The notes: generated by a model from the sequence alone, not told the origin. A DNA stretch of 64,000 nucleotides from Demequina gelatinilytica (GCF_000971115.1 NZ_BBLV01000013.1:19960-83959); one strand, 5' to 3'; counted from the stretch's first letter, positions 27,600-36,475 are shown. A program made the numbers and translations.

Positions 27600-29270
27600 G
27601 TGCAGAAGAGAATGCTTGGCCGTGCCGCGGCCGTGATGGGACTGGGAGCGGGGGCTGCGCTCGTCGCGGTGCCCGCGTCGGCCGACTCCGGTGACGTCGT
27701 CAACGCCACCACCACGTGGTCGTACGTCTACGACGAGGGCGGCTACATCGAGGACGCCTTCGCCTACTACCCGGGCATCGCAGCGAACGGCGGCGACATC
27801 TACGGGTGGACCAACGACGCCTTCGACTCGTTCCTCTACTACGTCGAGCTCTCGACCCCGCATGCCGAGGAGGAGCTGTACTACGGGGACTTCGAGCCGG
27901 TCTCGCAGACCCGGACCGACGGTGGCGAGAGCATCCTCGTGTCCGAGGCGTCGGCGTCGCTCTACGACGCCGTCACCGACTCGTCGCTCGACTACACCGT
28001 GGAGATGACCCTCACCATCGAGGGCAGCTACGCGCGGTGGGACCTCGCGGTCGAGGCCGACGAGCCCACGGCGGATACGGCGCGGGTGCTCGACACGATG
28101 ATCGTGGGGGTGTCGGGCAACCTGGGCTCGGACAGCAGCACCGTCTTCGAGCCGGTCGGCGCCGACGCGCTCGTCTCGCATGACCAGAGTGGATCCGATC
28201 CGATCGTCGCATACGACTTCCTGGCCGACGGTGTCACCCTCGAGGTGGAGGCGGGCGACGACGATCCCTGGTTCTACCTGGACCTCGACGCGCACGGTCG
28301 CGCGGCCATGATCGTGTCGCTGCGCGACTATGCCCCGTGCGCCCGCGACGAGGCGATCGCCGCCCAGATCGCCGCGGCGCCGAACCTTGCCGACACGTTC
28401 GGCGACGACATCTACCCGATGGTCGGCGCCTCGTGCCTCACGGTGGCGGATACCGAGGCCGTGAAGGCGGGCGTGGCCTTCGAGCAGCGCCTCGCGGTCT
28501 CCCTGACCGAGGAGTTCATCGAGGGCTGGTACGTCGACGAGTCCCGGTACCCCGAGGTCGCGCTGGTCGACGCCCCGGCCGGTGTCGAGCTCGCCCTGGG
28601 CGAGGACGAGGGCACCGGCGACCCCTACCTCAGCCTCACGGGGACGACGAACAAGGGTGGTCGCCACACGCTCCTCGCGGTGGCGTACATCGCCGAAGGC
28701 GACAACGGGTACACGCCCTACTTCTTCGAGATCCCGCTCACGGTGGCCAAGGCCGGCACCCTCGCGGCCTCGGGCACGGCGAAGGTCGGCCAGAAGCTGA
28801 CGGCGTCGCTCTCGGGCTGGACCAAGGGCGCGAAGTACACCTACCAGTGGCGCATCGCCGGCGAGAACGTCAAGGGCGCGACGTCCGCGACGTGGAAGCC
28901 GACCACGAAGGCGTTCGGCAAGAAGGTCTCCGTCAAGGTGACCGCGAACTACGGCGACGGTGTGAAGATCTCCAAGGCGTCGAAGGGTGTGGTCGTCAAG
29001 GCGGGCACCATGACGGCCGGCACGGTCGAGGTGGTGCGCGCTCCCGTGGTGGGCAGCACCGTGGGCGCGGCGACGGCGGGCTGGCCCAAGGGCTCGACCA
29101 AGACGTACGAGTGGCGTGTCGGCGGTGTGGTCGTGGCCGGTGAGCACGGCAAGACGCTCGAGGTCACCAAGGCGATGACGGGCAAGCGCATCGCGGTCAA
29201 GGTCACCGCCGCGAAGACCGGCTACCGCTCGGTGTCGACGGTGTCGGCGAAGTCCGCCCGGGTCGGCTGA
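27600..29270 (+). CDS. Secreted protein of unknown function with two C-terminal Ig-like repeats, copy 1
   Basis: A 556-residue exported protein. Signal peptide: KRMLGR then a hydrophobic core, cut near PASA-DS about residue 32. The mature N-terminal ~340 residues are acidic, beta-rich and share a family pattern with the next gene: GGYIEDA, GWT.DAFD.FL, EGSYARWD, PWFY..L, SL.DYAPCARD and a second conserved Cys at about residue 280, suggesting one disulphide. Residues ~385-466 and ~467-556 are two Ig-like repeats (YQWRIAGENV..ATSATWKPT; YEWRVGGVVVAGEHGKTLEV) of the kind found on actinobacterial surface proteins. GTG at 27600 is chosen because GCGAGGGAT before it is conserved in the paralogue. 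Function not recognised. Confidence 0.75.
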   Translation: MQKRMLGRAAAVMGLGAGAALVAVPASADSGDVVNATTTWSYVYDEGGYIEDAFAYYPGIAANGGDIYGWTNDAFDSFLYYVELSTPHAEEELYYGDFEPVSQTRTDGGESILVSEASASLYDAVTDSSLDYTVEMTLTIEGSYARWDLAVEADEPTADTARVLDTMIVGVSGNLGSDSSTVFEPVGADALVSHDQSGSDPIVAYDFLADGVTLEVEAGDDDPWFYLDLDAHGRAAMIVSLRDYAPCARDEAIAAQIAAAPNLADTFGDDIYPMVGASCLTVADTEAVKAGVAFEQRLAVSLTEEFIEGWYVDESRYPEVALVDAPAGVELALGEDEGTGDPYLSLTGTTNKGGRHTLLAVAYIAEGDNGYTPYFFEIPLTVAKAGTLAASGTAKVGQKLTASLSGWTKGAKYTYQWRIAGENVKGATSATWKPTTKAFGKKVSVKVTANYGDGVKISKASKGVVVKAGTMTAGTVEVVRAPVVGSTVGAATAGWPKGSTKTYEWRVGGVVVAGEHGKTLEVTKAMTGKRIAVKVTAAKTGYRSVSTVSAKSARVG

Positions 29271-29331
29271 CGCCGGTCCGACAACGCACGGCAGGGGCCC
29301 CGCATCGCACGATGCGGGGCCCCTGCTGCGT
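28974..29331 (+). repeat. 358-bp direct repeat, copy A (gene 3' end plus terminator)
   Basis: Positions 28974-29331 are identical to 30926-31283 except for one base (C at 29009, G at 30961, a silent change). The block covers the last ~98 codons of secreted protein 1, its stop and its terminator, and ends 5 nt after the hairpin. Upstream of the block the two genes diverge strongly. Confidence 0.95.
29291..29326 (+). terminator. Terminator hairpin after secreted protein 1
   Basis: GCAGGGGCCCCGCATCG (29291-29307) pairs perfectly with CGATGCGGGGCCCCTGC (29310-29326), a 17-bp stem. Weak T-richness follows (GCGTTTCT). Its apex is a CGATGC/GCATCG pair, part of the iterated motif. Confidence 0.85.
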
Positions 29332-29435
29332 TTCTGGGCGCGTCTTCCACGTCCATGGCAGGCCGATATCCGGGCAAAGGCGACGACTCGCGCGCGCGAG
29401 TTCAGCGGGCATGCCGCAGGCTGAGAACTGCCTGC

Positions 29436-29512
29436 TATCTTCCTCCCGGCACGCTGATGTCGACACCCGGGTCCCCGGGGTGGCGGCGTGCCCTCAACCT
29501 AAGCGAGGGATT
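29436..29512 (+). promoter_or_regulatory. Promoter and GC-rich leader of secreted protein 2
   Basis: TATCTT (29436-29441) is the likely -10, preceded by CTGC exactly as at the paralogue. The leader block 29460-29492 repeats the CCCGGGTCCCCGGGG, TGGCGGC and GTGCC elements of 27546-27582 with small gaps, then AAGCGAGGGATT runs into the GTG. No known riboswitch class fits. Confidence 0.45.
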
Positions 29513-31222
29513 GTGCAGAATCGAAGGTTCGGCCGCGCAGCGGCCGTTCTCGGGCTTGCGGCGGGCGCCGCGCTCATCGCCGGCCCGGCATCCGCCGAGG
29601 CGTCGGCGATCTCCTCCGGGCCTGTCGTATGGACCGGGGTGGGCGACGGTGGCTACATCGAGGACGCGGCCGCGGCGTATCTGGGCCTCGGCGCGGATGG
29701 CTTCGACGTGACCGGCTGGACCGCCGACGCGTTCGACGGCTTCCTGGACTCGATGTACTTCATGGCCTCGGACAACTACGTCACGGTCAACCCCTCGAGC
29801 TTCTCGTATGTCTCGGGGATCGGTATCTGGGGCGGCACGACCGAGCTCGTCTGGGACGCGGGCTTCTCGCTCTTCGACCCGACCTCGGATGATCTCTACG
29901 ACTACACCGCGACCCTGACGCTCTCCCTCGAGGGCAGCTATGCGCGCTGGGACATCGATGTGGTCGCGGACGTTCCGACCACCGACACCGCACGCGTCAT
30001 CGACGCGATGGAGTGGGGCATCCGCGGGGAGCTGGGCTCCGACGAGGGAACGGTGTACGACCAGGTGGACGCCAGGTCGCTGGTCTCGCACGACTCGGAC
30101 GGATGGGACCCCATCGTCGCCTACCACGGTGTCGCGGACACGGTCTCCATCGAGGCGTTCGATGAGGACGACCGTCCGTGGTTCTACATGAACCTCACCG
30201 CCGCCGGGCACGCCGCGCTGGTGGTCTCGCTCCAGGACTACGCCCCGTGCGCGCGTGACGCGGCCATCGAGGCTCAGGTGGCTGCGGCGGCCTCGCTCGA
30301 CCGGACGTTCGGCGAGGCCCTGCTCCCGCCCGCGACCGACGCTTGCATGACCGTCGGCGCTGCTGACGCCGTGACCGAGGGCGTCGCCTTCGAGCAGGCC
30401 CTCCCCCTCGAGCTCACGGAGGAGGGCTCGTCCTCGTGGCAGGTCGGCCTGGCCGAGGGCCGGTTCGCTCCCGAGACGGAGGACATCACCACCGAGTTCA
30501 GCGTCCTCGATGCGCCCGAGGGCGTGGACGCCGAGTTCGTCCTCGACGAGGAGACCGAGGAGGCGCGGGTCGTGCTGACCGGCACGGTCGACGTGGCCGG
30601 CACGTACGACGTGCTCGTCGCGCTCTACCTCACTGCCGGCGAGAGCGCCGGGCTGCCGCTCGTCTACTCGATCCCGCTGACAGTCGCGCCGCTCGCCCTG
30701 GAGGCCGGTACGGTCGAGGCGTCCGGCTCTGCGATCGTCGGCGGGAAGCTGACCGCTGCGACGTACGGCTGGCCGGCGGACGCGACGCTGTCGTACCAGT
30801 GGCGCATCGCGGGCGAGAACGTCGAGGGCGCGACCTCGGCGACCTGGAAGCCGACCGCGGCGGCGTTCGGCAAGAAGGTCTCGGTCAAGGTGACCGCGAC
30901 GGCGGACGGTCGCTCCGCCGCGTCGAAGGCGTCGAAGGGTGTGGTCGTCAAGGCGGGCACGATGACGGCCGGCACGGTCGAGGTGGTGCGCGCTCCCGTG
31001 GTGGGCAGCACCGTGGGCGCGGCGACGGCGGGCTGGCCCAAGGGCTCGACCAAGACGTACGAGTGGCGTGTCGGCGGTGTGGTCGTGGCCGGTGAGCACG
31101 GCAAGACGCTCGAGGTCACCAAGGCGATGACGGGCAAGCGCATCGCGGTCAAGGTCACCGCCGCGAAGACCGGCTACCGCTCGGTGTCGACGGTGTCGGC
31201 GAAGTCCGCCCGGGTCGGCTGA
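29513..31222 (+). CDS. Secreted protein of unknown function with two C-terminal Ig-like repeats, copy 2
   Basis: A 569-residue paralogue of the gene at 27600. Signal peptide from VQNRRFGRAAAVLG, cut near PASA-EA. The N-terminal ~350 residues carry the same landmarks (GGYIEDA, GWTADAFDGFL, EGSYARWD, SLVSHDSDGWDPIVAY, PWFYMNL, DYAPCARD and a later Cys in TDACMTV) but are clearly diverged. The Ig-like repeats lie at ~397-479 and ~480-569, and the last is identical in protein to copy 1 because of the 358-bp repeat. GTG at 29513 sits after GCGAGGGAT. Ends at a hairpin shared with the convergent methyltransferase gene. Function not recognised; a surface or adhesion role would be a guess. Confidence 0.75.
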   Translation: MQNRRFGRAAAVLGLAAGAALIAGPASAEASAISSGPVVWTGVGDGGYIEDAAAAYLGLGADGFDVTGWTADAFDGFLDSMYFMASDNYVTVNPSSFSYVSGIGIWGGTTELVWDAGFSLFDPTSDDLYDYTATLTLSLEGSYARWDIDVVADVPTTDTARVIDAMEWGIRGELGSDEGTVYDQVDARSLVSHDSDGWDPIVAYHGVADTVSIEAFDEDDRPWFYMNLTAAGHAALVVSLQDYAPCARDAAIEAQVAAAASLDRTFGEALLPPATDACMTVGAADAVTEGVAFEQALPLELTEEGSSSWQVGLAEGRFAPETEDITTEFSVLDAPEGVDAEFVLDEETEEARVVLTGTVDVAGTYDVLVALYLTAGESAGLPLVYSIPLTVAPLALEAGTVEASGSAIVGGKLTAATYGWPADATLSYQWRIAGENVEGATSATWKPTAAAFGKKVSVKVTATADGRSAASKASKGVVVKAGTMTAGTVEVVRAPVVGSTVGAATAGWPKGSTKTYEWRVGGVVVAGEHGKTLEVTKAMTGKRIAVKVTAAKTGYRSVSTVSAKSARVG

Positions 31223-31283
31223 CGCCGGTCCGACAACGCACGGCAGGGGCCCCGCATCGCACGATGCGGGGCCCCTGCTGCGT
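30926..31283 (+). repeat. 358-bp direct repeat, copy B (gene 3' end plus terminator)
   Basis: Second copy of the block at 28974-29331, offset by 1952 bp, with a single silent difference. Such identity next to strongly diverged upstream sequence points to recent gene conversion or a very recent partial duplication. Confidence 0.95.
31243..31278. terminator. Terminator hairpin between secreted protein 2 and the convergent methyltransferase
   Basis: Identical 17-bp stem to that at 29291-29326. Here it lies between converging genes (stops at 31222 and 31291) and can serve both strands. Confidence 0.8.
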
Positions 31284-31290
31284 GTCGGTG

Positions 31291-31878
31291 TCAGGCGGAC
31301 ACGCGCAGCACGCGGAAGCCCTTCGAGCTGCCGATCTTCTCGACCGTGCCCCAGCCCTGGTCGGCGATCCAGCGCGCGAGCGAGTCGGCACCGAGGTTCT
31401 TCTGGACCACCAGGTAGGCCTCGCCACCAGGCGCGAGCCGCGGGAGCCAGGTCGCCAGGAGGCTGTGCAGGGCGTCCTTGCCGATGCGGATCGGGGGGTT
31501 CGACCAGATGGTGTCGAAGGTGGCGTCGACCGGGACGGCCGTGGGCGCCGACGCGGCGACCTCCACCCCCAGGCGCGCGGCGTTGCGGCGCAGCAGGTCG
31601 AGCGCCCGCTCGTTGACGTCGACCGCCGTGACGGACGATGCGCCCCGGAGCGCCGCCTCGAGCGCGATGGGTCCCCATCCGCAGCCGATGTCGAGAAGGT
31701 GGCCGCGCGGCTCCGGGACCGCGCGCAGCAGCACCTGCGTGCCCAGGTCCACGTGGCCGGGGGAGAAGATGCCGGGGGCGGTCTCCACCTCGACATCGCG
31801 CCCCGCGAGGGACACGCGGATGGTGCGGCGCTCGTCGGCGGACGCGGGTTGCGCGGTGAAGTAGTGGTCCTCGGTCAC
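31291..31878 (-). CDS. RsmC-like class I SAM-dependent methyltransferase
   Basis: A 195-residue methyltransferase of the RsmC (MTS) type, which methylates the N2 of a guanine in rRNA in characterised members. SAM-binding motif LLDIGCGWGPIALEAAL near residue 60, acidic motif II TAVDVNERAL, and the catalytic NPPY-type motif as SNPPIRIGK near residue 125, typical of amine/base N-methylation. The N-terminal tail HYFTAQPAS matches the family. GTG at 31878; a TACCCT hexamer lies 7 nt upstream. The exact rRNA target is not fixed by sequence. Confidence 0.85.
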   Translation of the reverse strand: MTEDHYFTAQPASADERRTIRVSLAGRDVEVETAPGIFSPGHVDLGTQVLLRAVPEPRGHLLDIGCGWGPIALEAALRGASSVTAVDVNERALDLLRRNAARLGVEVAASAPTAVPVDATFDTIWSNPPIRIGKDALHSLLATWLPRLAPGGEAYLVVQKNLGADSLARWIADQGWGTVEKIGSSKGFRVLRVSA

Positions 31879-31885
31879 GTGGTCG

Positions 31886-31891
31886 AGGGTA
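31886..31891 (-). promoter_or_regulatory. Putative -10 box for leaderless methyltransferase mRNA
   Basis: TACCCT on the minus strand, 7 nt before the GTG at 31878, with no Shine-Dalgarno. It is back-to-back with the hflX promoter region. Confidence 0.45.
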
Positions 31892-31958
31892 GCGCCCGAC
31901 CTCGGAGGCGCGTCCGGTGCATCGTCCCGACCCGCGCACGGCTGTCGGACCGGGGTGA

Positions 31959-31964
31959 GACAAT
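31959..31964 (+). promoter_or_regulatory. Possible -10 box upstream of hflX
   Basis: GACAAT, 9 nt before the hflX ATG at 31974; no Shine-Dalgarno in between. Spacing is slightly longer than in the other leaderless candidates, so this is weaker. Confidence 0.3.
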
Positions 31965-31973
31965 GGACCTTGT

Positions 31974-33491
31974 ATGAGCGATACAGCAGCAGACGACCGC
32001 GAGCCCGCCTCGCAGCCCACCTCGACCCCCAGCCGCGCCGACGCGGTCATCGACCGCGTCCTGTCGCGCGCCGGCACGGCGGTCGCCGAGGGCGGGACCT
32101 TCGCCACCGACTACGACGGCGACCAGTTCGACCGCGAGGAGCGCGCGGCGCTGCGCCGCGTCGCGAACCTTTCCACCGAGCTCGAGGACATCACCGAGGT
32201 CGAGTACCGGCAGCTGCGCCTCGAGAAGGTGGTGCTCGTGGGCCAGTGGTCGCACGGCACCTCCGAGGACGCGGAGATCTCGCTGCGCGAGCTCGCCGCG
32301 CTCGCCGAGACGGCGGGATCCGAGGTCCTCGACGGCGTGCTGCAGCGCCGCCCCCACCCGGACCCGGCCACGTACATCGGCAAGGGCAAGGCGATCGAGG
32401 TGCGCGACGTGGTCGCCGCCGTCGGCGCGGATACCGTGATCGTCAACGACGACCTCGCACCCAGCCAGCGGCGTGCGCTCGAGGATGTGGTCAAGGTCAA
32501 GGTGATCGACCGCACCGCGCTGATCCTCGACATCTTCGCCCAGCACGCCAAGTCCAAGGAGGGCAAGGCGCAGGTCGAGCTCGCCCAGCTCGAGTACCTG
32601 CTGCCTCGTCTGCGCGGCTGGGGCGAGTCGATGTCCCGCCAGGCCGGCGGCCAGGTGGGTGGCGCGGGCGCCGGCATGGGCTCGCGCGGACCGGGTGAGA
32701 CCAAGATCGAGCTCGACCGCCGTCGCATCCACACGCGGATGGCTCAGCTGCGCCGCGACATCAAGGCGATGGAGCCTGCGCGCAAGGTCCGCAGGGAGAA
32801 GCGCCTCGGGCTGCCGAACGTCGCGATCGTCGGCTACACCAACGCCGGCAAGTCCTCGCTGCTCAACCGCGTCACCGGGGCGGGCGTGCTGGTGGAGAAC
32901 GCCCTCTTCGCCACGCTCGACCCGACCGTGCGACGCTCGCAGACGCCCGATGGCCGTGAGTTCACGGTCTCCGACACCGTCGGCTTCGTGCGCAACCTGC
33001 CGCACCAGCTGGTCGCCGCGTTCGCGTCGACGCTCGAGGAGGTCGCGCACGCGGACCTCATGCTCCACGTGGTCGACGCGTCGCATCCGGATCCCGAGAG
33101 CCAGATCCGCGCGGTGAGGGAGGTCCTCGCAGACGTCCCCGGTGCGGATCAGGTCAAGGAGGTGCTGGTCCTCAACAAGGCCGACATCGCCGATCCCGAG
33201 ACGCTCATGCGGCTGCGCGCCCGCCGCGAGATCACCATCGAGGTCTCCGCGCTCACGGGCGAGGGCATGCCGGAGCTCATGGATCTCATCGGACGCGAGC
33301 TGCCGCGCCCCGAGGTCACCGTCGACGTGGTGGTGCCGTACACGCGCGGCGACCTGGTGAGCGAGGTGCATCGCCACGGCGAGGTGCTCGCGCAGTCCCA
33401 CGTCGCGGAGGGCACGCACCTCACGGCGCTCGTCGACCCCGGGCTCGCGGCCCGGCTCGAGGAGGCCGGCGTCACCTCGGCCTCCGCGTGA
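31974..33491 (+). CDS. hflX: Ribosome-associated GTPase HflX
   Basis: A 505-residue HflX, a GTPase that splits or rescues stalled ribosomes, often under stress. The N-terminal nucleotide-binding domain ends in the Gly-rich MGSRGPGETKIELDRRRI, a hallmark of HflX. The G domain has G1 VGYTNAGKSSLLN near residue 288, G3 in VSDTVGFVRNLP and G4 NKAD. The C-terminal ~60 residues follow the family. It overlaps dinG by GTGA and is divergent from the RsmC-like gene. Confidence 0.96.
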   Translation: MSDTAADDREPASQPTSTPSRADAVIDRVLSRAGTAVAEGGTFATDYDGDQFDREERAALRRVANLSTELEDITEVEYRQLRLEKVVLVGQWSHGTSEDAEISLRELAALAETAGSEVLDGVLQRRPHPDPATYIGKGKAIEVRDVVAAVGADTVIVNDDLAPSQRRALEDVVKVKVIDRTALILDIFAQHAKSKEGKAQVELAQLEYLLPRLRGWGESMSRQAGGQVGGAGAGMGSRGPGETKIELDRRRIHTRMAQLRRDIKAMEPARKVRREKRLGLPNVAIVGYTNAGKSSLLNRVTGAGVLVENALFATLDPTVRRSQTPDGREFTVSDTVGFVRNLPHQLVAAFASTLEEVAHADLMLHVVDASHPDPESQIRAVREVLADVPGADQVKEVLVLNKADIADPETLMRLRARREITIEVSALTGEGMPELMDLIGRELPRPEVTVDVVVPYTRGDLVSEVHRHGEVLAQSHVAEGTHLTALVDPGLAARLEEAGVTSASA

Positions 33492-35401
33492 CGGATCACG
33501 GGGCCGACGCGCTGCTCGAGCGCGCCGTCGGCGCCCTCGGGGGCGAGCCCCGCGAGGGTCAGCGGCTCATGGCGCGTGCGGTGACCGATGCGCTCGAGGA
33601 CGAGTCGCACGCGCTCATCCAGGCGGGTACGGGTACCGGGAAGTCGCTCGGCTACCTTGTCCCGGCGGTGGCGCATGCGGTGCGCACCAAGAGCCGCGTG
33701 GTGGTCTCGACGGCGACCCTCGCGCTGCAACGCCAGATCTTCACCAAGGACCTCCCCATGGTCGCCGAGGCGCTCGAGCCAGAGCTGGGAGAGCGGGCGC
33801 GCATCGCGCTGTTCAAGGGCCGCGGCAACTACCTGTGCGTCCACAAGATGGCGGGGGGATACCCCGAGCCGGATGACGACATGCTGCCGATCGGCCCGAC
33901 CAGCGAGCTCGGCCGGGAGGTTGTGCGTCTCAACGAGTGGGCCGATCAGACCGAGACGGGCGACCGGGACGACCTGGTGCCGGGCGTGAGCGGGCGCGCC
34001 TGGGGGCAGGTCTCGGTCTCCGGGCGCGAGTGCCTCGAGTCGAAGTGCCCGATGCTCACCGAGTGCTTCTCGCAGCGCGCCAGGGAGCAGGCGGCCCAGG
34101 CGCACGTGGTGGTGACCAACCACGCGGTGCTGGGCGTCCAGGCGACCAGCCACGACATGCTGGGCGAGCACGGTGTGCTCATCGTCGACGAGGCGCACGA
34201 GCTGGTCAGCCGCATCACGTCCTCGGCCACCCACGAGCTCACGGTGTCGCTGGTGGATCGGGCCGCGCGCCACACGCGTCGGTGCGGCGTGGTCACGGAG
34301 GACCTGGATCGGGCCGCGCGTCACCTCGACGGCGCGCTCGGTGACTGCGCGCCCGGACGGCAGCGCCTGGGGCTGCCCGACGCCCTCGCCATGGCCGTCG
34401 AGGAGGTCCGCGGTGCCGCGCGTCGATGCGTGACGGAGGTCCAGAAGAACGCCGAGCAGGCCGGCGCCGCCGGCAAGGTCGCCGCCGCCTCCCTGGGGGA
34501 GATCGTCGACGTCTGCGAGGACCTCCAGGGCGAGCACGGTCATCAGGTGATCTGGCTCGCCCCCCGCGAGGGCGACTACGACTCGCCCGCGGCGGAGAGG
34601 ATCCTGGCAGCGCCCCTCGACGTCGCCGGTCTCATCCGCGAGAAGCTGCTCGCGGACAAGGCCTCCGTGATGACCTCGGCGACGCTTGCGCTGGGCGGCG
34701 ACTTCGGCGCGATCTCGCGCCATCTGGGCATCGACCATGCGGTCACCCTCGATGCGGGCAGCCCGTTCGACTATCCCAGGCAGGGGATCCTCTACGTCGC
34801 GAAGCATCTGCCCAAGCCGGGGATGGGCGGCATCTCCGAGGAGGCGCTCGACGAGCTCGAGGCGCTCATCCGCGCCGCGGGCGGGCGCACCCTGGGCCTC
34901 TTCTCCTCCCACAAGGCGGCGTCGATGGCCGCGGAGGCGATGCGCGAGCGGCTCGATGTGCCGGTCCTCTACCAGCTCGACGACCAGCTCCCCACCCTGG
35001 TCGAGCGTTTCAAGAGCGACGAGGAGACGTGCCTGTTCGGCTCGACGTCGCTGTGGCAGGGCATCGACGTCCCGGGACGCACCGCGAGCCTGGTGGTGAT
35101 CGACCGCATCCCGTTCCCCCGGCCCGACGAGCCCGTGTCCCAGGCACGCACGGAGGCCGTCGCGCAGCGCGGGGGCAACGGCTTCATGGCGGTGAGCGCC
35201 ACGCACGCGGCGCTCCTCATGGCGCAGGGCGCTGGGCGCCTCATCCGCGCGAGCGGTGACAGGGGAGTGGTCGCGGTGCTCGACCCGCGCCTGGCCACCG
35301 CGCGGTACGGCGGGTTCCTCGCGCGGTCGATGCCGGACCTGTGGCCCACCACCGACCGGGACATCGCGCTCGGCGCGCTCTCGCGGCTCGCCGCGAACTA
35401 G
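33488..35401 (+). CDS. dinG: DinG-family ATP-dependent DNA helicase
   Basis: A 637-residue superfamily-2 helicase of the DinG/XPD type. Walker A AGTGTGKS at 46-53, DEAH box VDEAHEL, and helicase motif VI in QGAGRLIRASGDRG. Four cysteines (YLCVHK, then ECLESKCPMLTEC) fit the 4Fe-4S cluster of this family. GTG at 33488 overlaps the hflX stop. Despite the damage-inducible name, no LexA box is seen upstream of hflX, so regulation here follows hflX. Confidence 0.93.
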   Translation: MTDHGADALLERAVGALGGEPREGQRLMARAVTDALEDESHALIQAGTGTGKSLGYLVPAVAHAVRTKSRVVVSTATLALQRQIFTKDLPMVAEALEPELGERARIALFKGRGNYLCVHKMAGGYPEPDDDMLPIGPTSELGREVVRLNEWADQTETGDRDDLVPGVSGRAWGQVSVSGRECLESKCPMLTECFSQRAREQAAQAHVVVTNHAVLGVQATSHDMLGEHGVLIVDEAHELVSRITSSATHELTVSLVDRAARHTRRCGVVTEDLDRAARHLDGALGDCAPGRQRLGLPDALAMAVEEVRGAARRCVTEVQKNAEQAGAAGKVAAASLGEIVDVCEDLQGEHGHQVIWLAPREGDYDSPAAERILAAPLDVAGLIREKLLADKASVMTSATLALGGDFGAISRHLGIDHAVTLDAGSPFDYPRQGILYVAKHLPKPGMGGISEEALDELEALIRAAGGRTLGLFSSHKAASMAAEAMRERLDVPVLYQLDDQLPTLVERFKSDEETCLFGSTSLWQGIDVPGRTASLVVIDRIPFPRPDEPVSQARTEAVAQRGGNGFMAVSATHAALLMAQGAGRLIRASGDRGVVAVLDPRLATARYGGFLARSMPDLWPTTDRDIALGALSRLAAN

Positions 35402-35640
35402 CGGTCGGAGGCGTCGGCGCCCTGCGCGCGGCTCGCGCGCCAGAGGGAGACGTTCATCGCGACGAGCGATGCGGCGTAGAGGACCACGAGCACCAGCATC
35501 GCGACGTGGGTCGCCTCGTAGGCGCTCGAGCCGCCAACCGTCCAGCTCGCGAGGGTCGCGAGCAGCACGGCCGCGACCCCGAGAGACACCGCCCTGAACC
35601 AGCGCGGATACTGCATCGTCCACCAGGACCGCTGCGCCAC
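35398..35640 (-). CDS. Small membrane protein of unknown function
   Basis: An 80-residue protein with two predicted membrane helices (about 17-35 and 45-65) and a short charged tail; no family recognised. The GTG at 35640 is preferred because GGAGGAGG lies just upstream (35645-35652); an ATG at 35616 would drop eight residues but keeps both helices. Its stop shares the palindrome CTAG (35398-35401) with the stop of convergent dinG. Confidence 0.6.
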   Translation of the reverse strand: MAQRSWWTMQYPRWFRAVSLGVAAVLLATLASWTVGGSSAYEATHVAMLVLVVLYAASLVAMNVSLWRASRAQGADASDR

Positions 35641-35731
35641 CCTGCCTCCTCCGCCCAGGAGCGTCGCCGGTCGCGGCCCACGGGCAGGACGCATCATCCT
35701 CGCGGTCCGCGCCGCGGTCAAGGTCGGCGGG

Positions 35732-36475
35732 TCAGACGCGCCGGAGCACCGAGACGACCTTGCCCATGATGCGCGCATGCGTGCCGTCGATGGGCGTGTA
35801 CGCAGGGTTGTGGGGCATGAGCCAGACCTGGCCGTCCTTGCGGCGGAAGGTCTTCACGGTCGCCTCGTCATCGAGCAGCGCGGCGACGATGTCCCCGTTC
35901 TCGCAGCTGTTCTGGCGGCGGACCACCACCCAGTCGCCGTCGCAGATCGCGGCGTCGACCATCGAGTCGCCGGCCACCTGGAGCATGAACAGCTCGCCGT
36001 CGCCCGTGAGCTGCCGCGGGAGCGCGAAGGTGTCCTCGACCTCCTGCTCCGCGAGGATCGGTCCACCGGCGGCGATGCGGCCCACGAGCGGCACCATCGC
36101 GAGGTCGTCGGGAAGGGCCGCGGAAGCGGCCGGCGCGAGCGGGACGGGCGGGGCGGCAGGGGCTGCCGGCTCCTCGCCGGGCAGCACCACCTCGATGGCA
36201 CGGGGACGATGCGGGTCGCGGCGCAGCACGCCCTTCGCCTCGAGCGCGGACAGCTGGTGCTTGACGGAGGACGGCGAGGTGAGGCCGACGGCATCGCCGA
36301 TCTCGCGCATCGACGGCGGGTAGCCGCGCTCGAGCACGGTCGCGCGGATGAAGTCGACCACCGCGCGCTGGCGGGCCGAGAGCCCGGTCGAGGGGTCGCG
36401 CAGCTCGTGGACCGTCGCGCCTGCGCCGTCCTCGTCGCCGGCGGACCCGGTCCCTGTCGACCCGTCCTGCCTCAT
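35732..36475 (-). CDS. lexA: SOS repressor LexA
   Basis: A 247-residue LexA, the repressor of the DNA-damage response. The winged helix lies at about residues 30-97 ([27 protein letters not shown]). A Pro/Ala-rich hinge follows, then the self-cleaving S24 peptidase domain with the scissile A136-G137 bond in IAAGGP, nucleophile S171 in GDSMVD and lysine K208 in ATVKTF. ATG at 36475 has GGAGG at 36480-36484. LexA-type boxes in its divergent promoter region imply autoregulation. Confidence 0.97.
   Translation of the reverse strand: MRQDGSTGTGSAGDEDGAGATVHELRDPSTGLSARQRAVVDFIRATVLERGYPPSMREIGDAVGLTSPSSVKHQLSALEAKGVLRRDPHRPRAIEVVLPGEEPAAPAAPPVPLAPAASAALPDDLAMVPLVGRIAAGGPILAEQEVEDTFALPRQLTGDGELFMLQVAGDSMVDAAICDGDWVVVRRQNSCENGDIVAALLDDEATVKTFRRKDGQVWLMPHNPAYTPIDGTHARIMGKVVSVLRRV

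Noticed and set aside
27415..29512. Insertion sequence as the cause of the duplicated secreted genes
   Set aside because: No transposase and no terminal inverted repeats; the repeated block is gene end plus terminator only.
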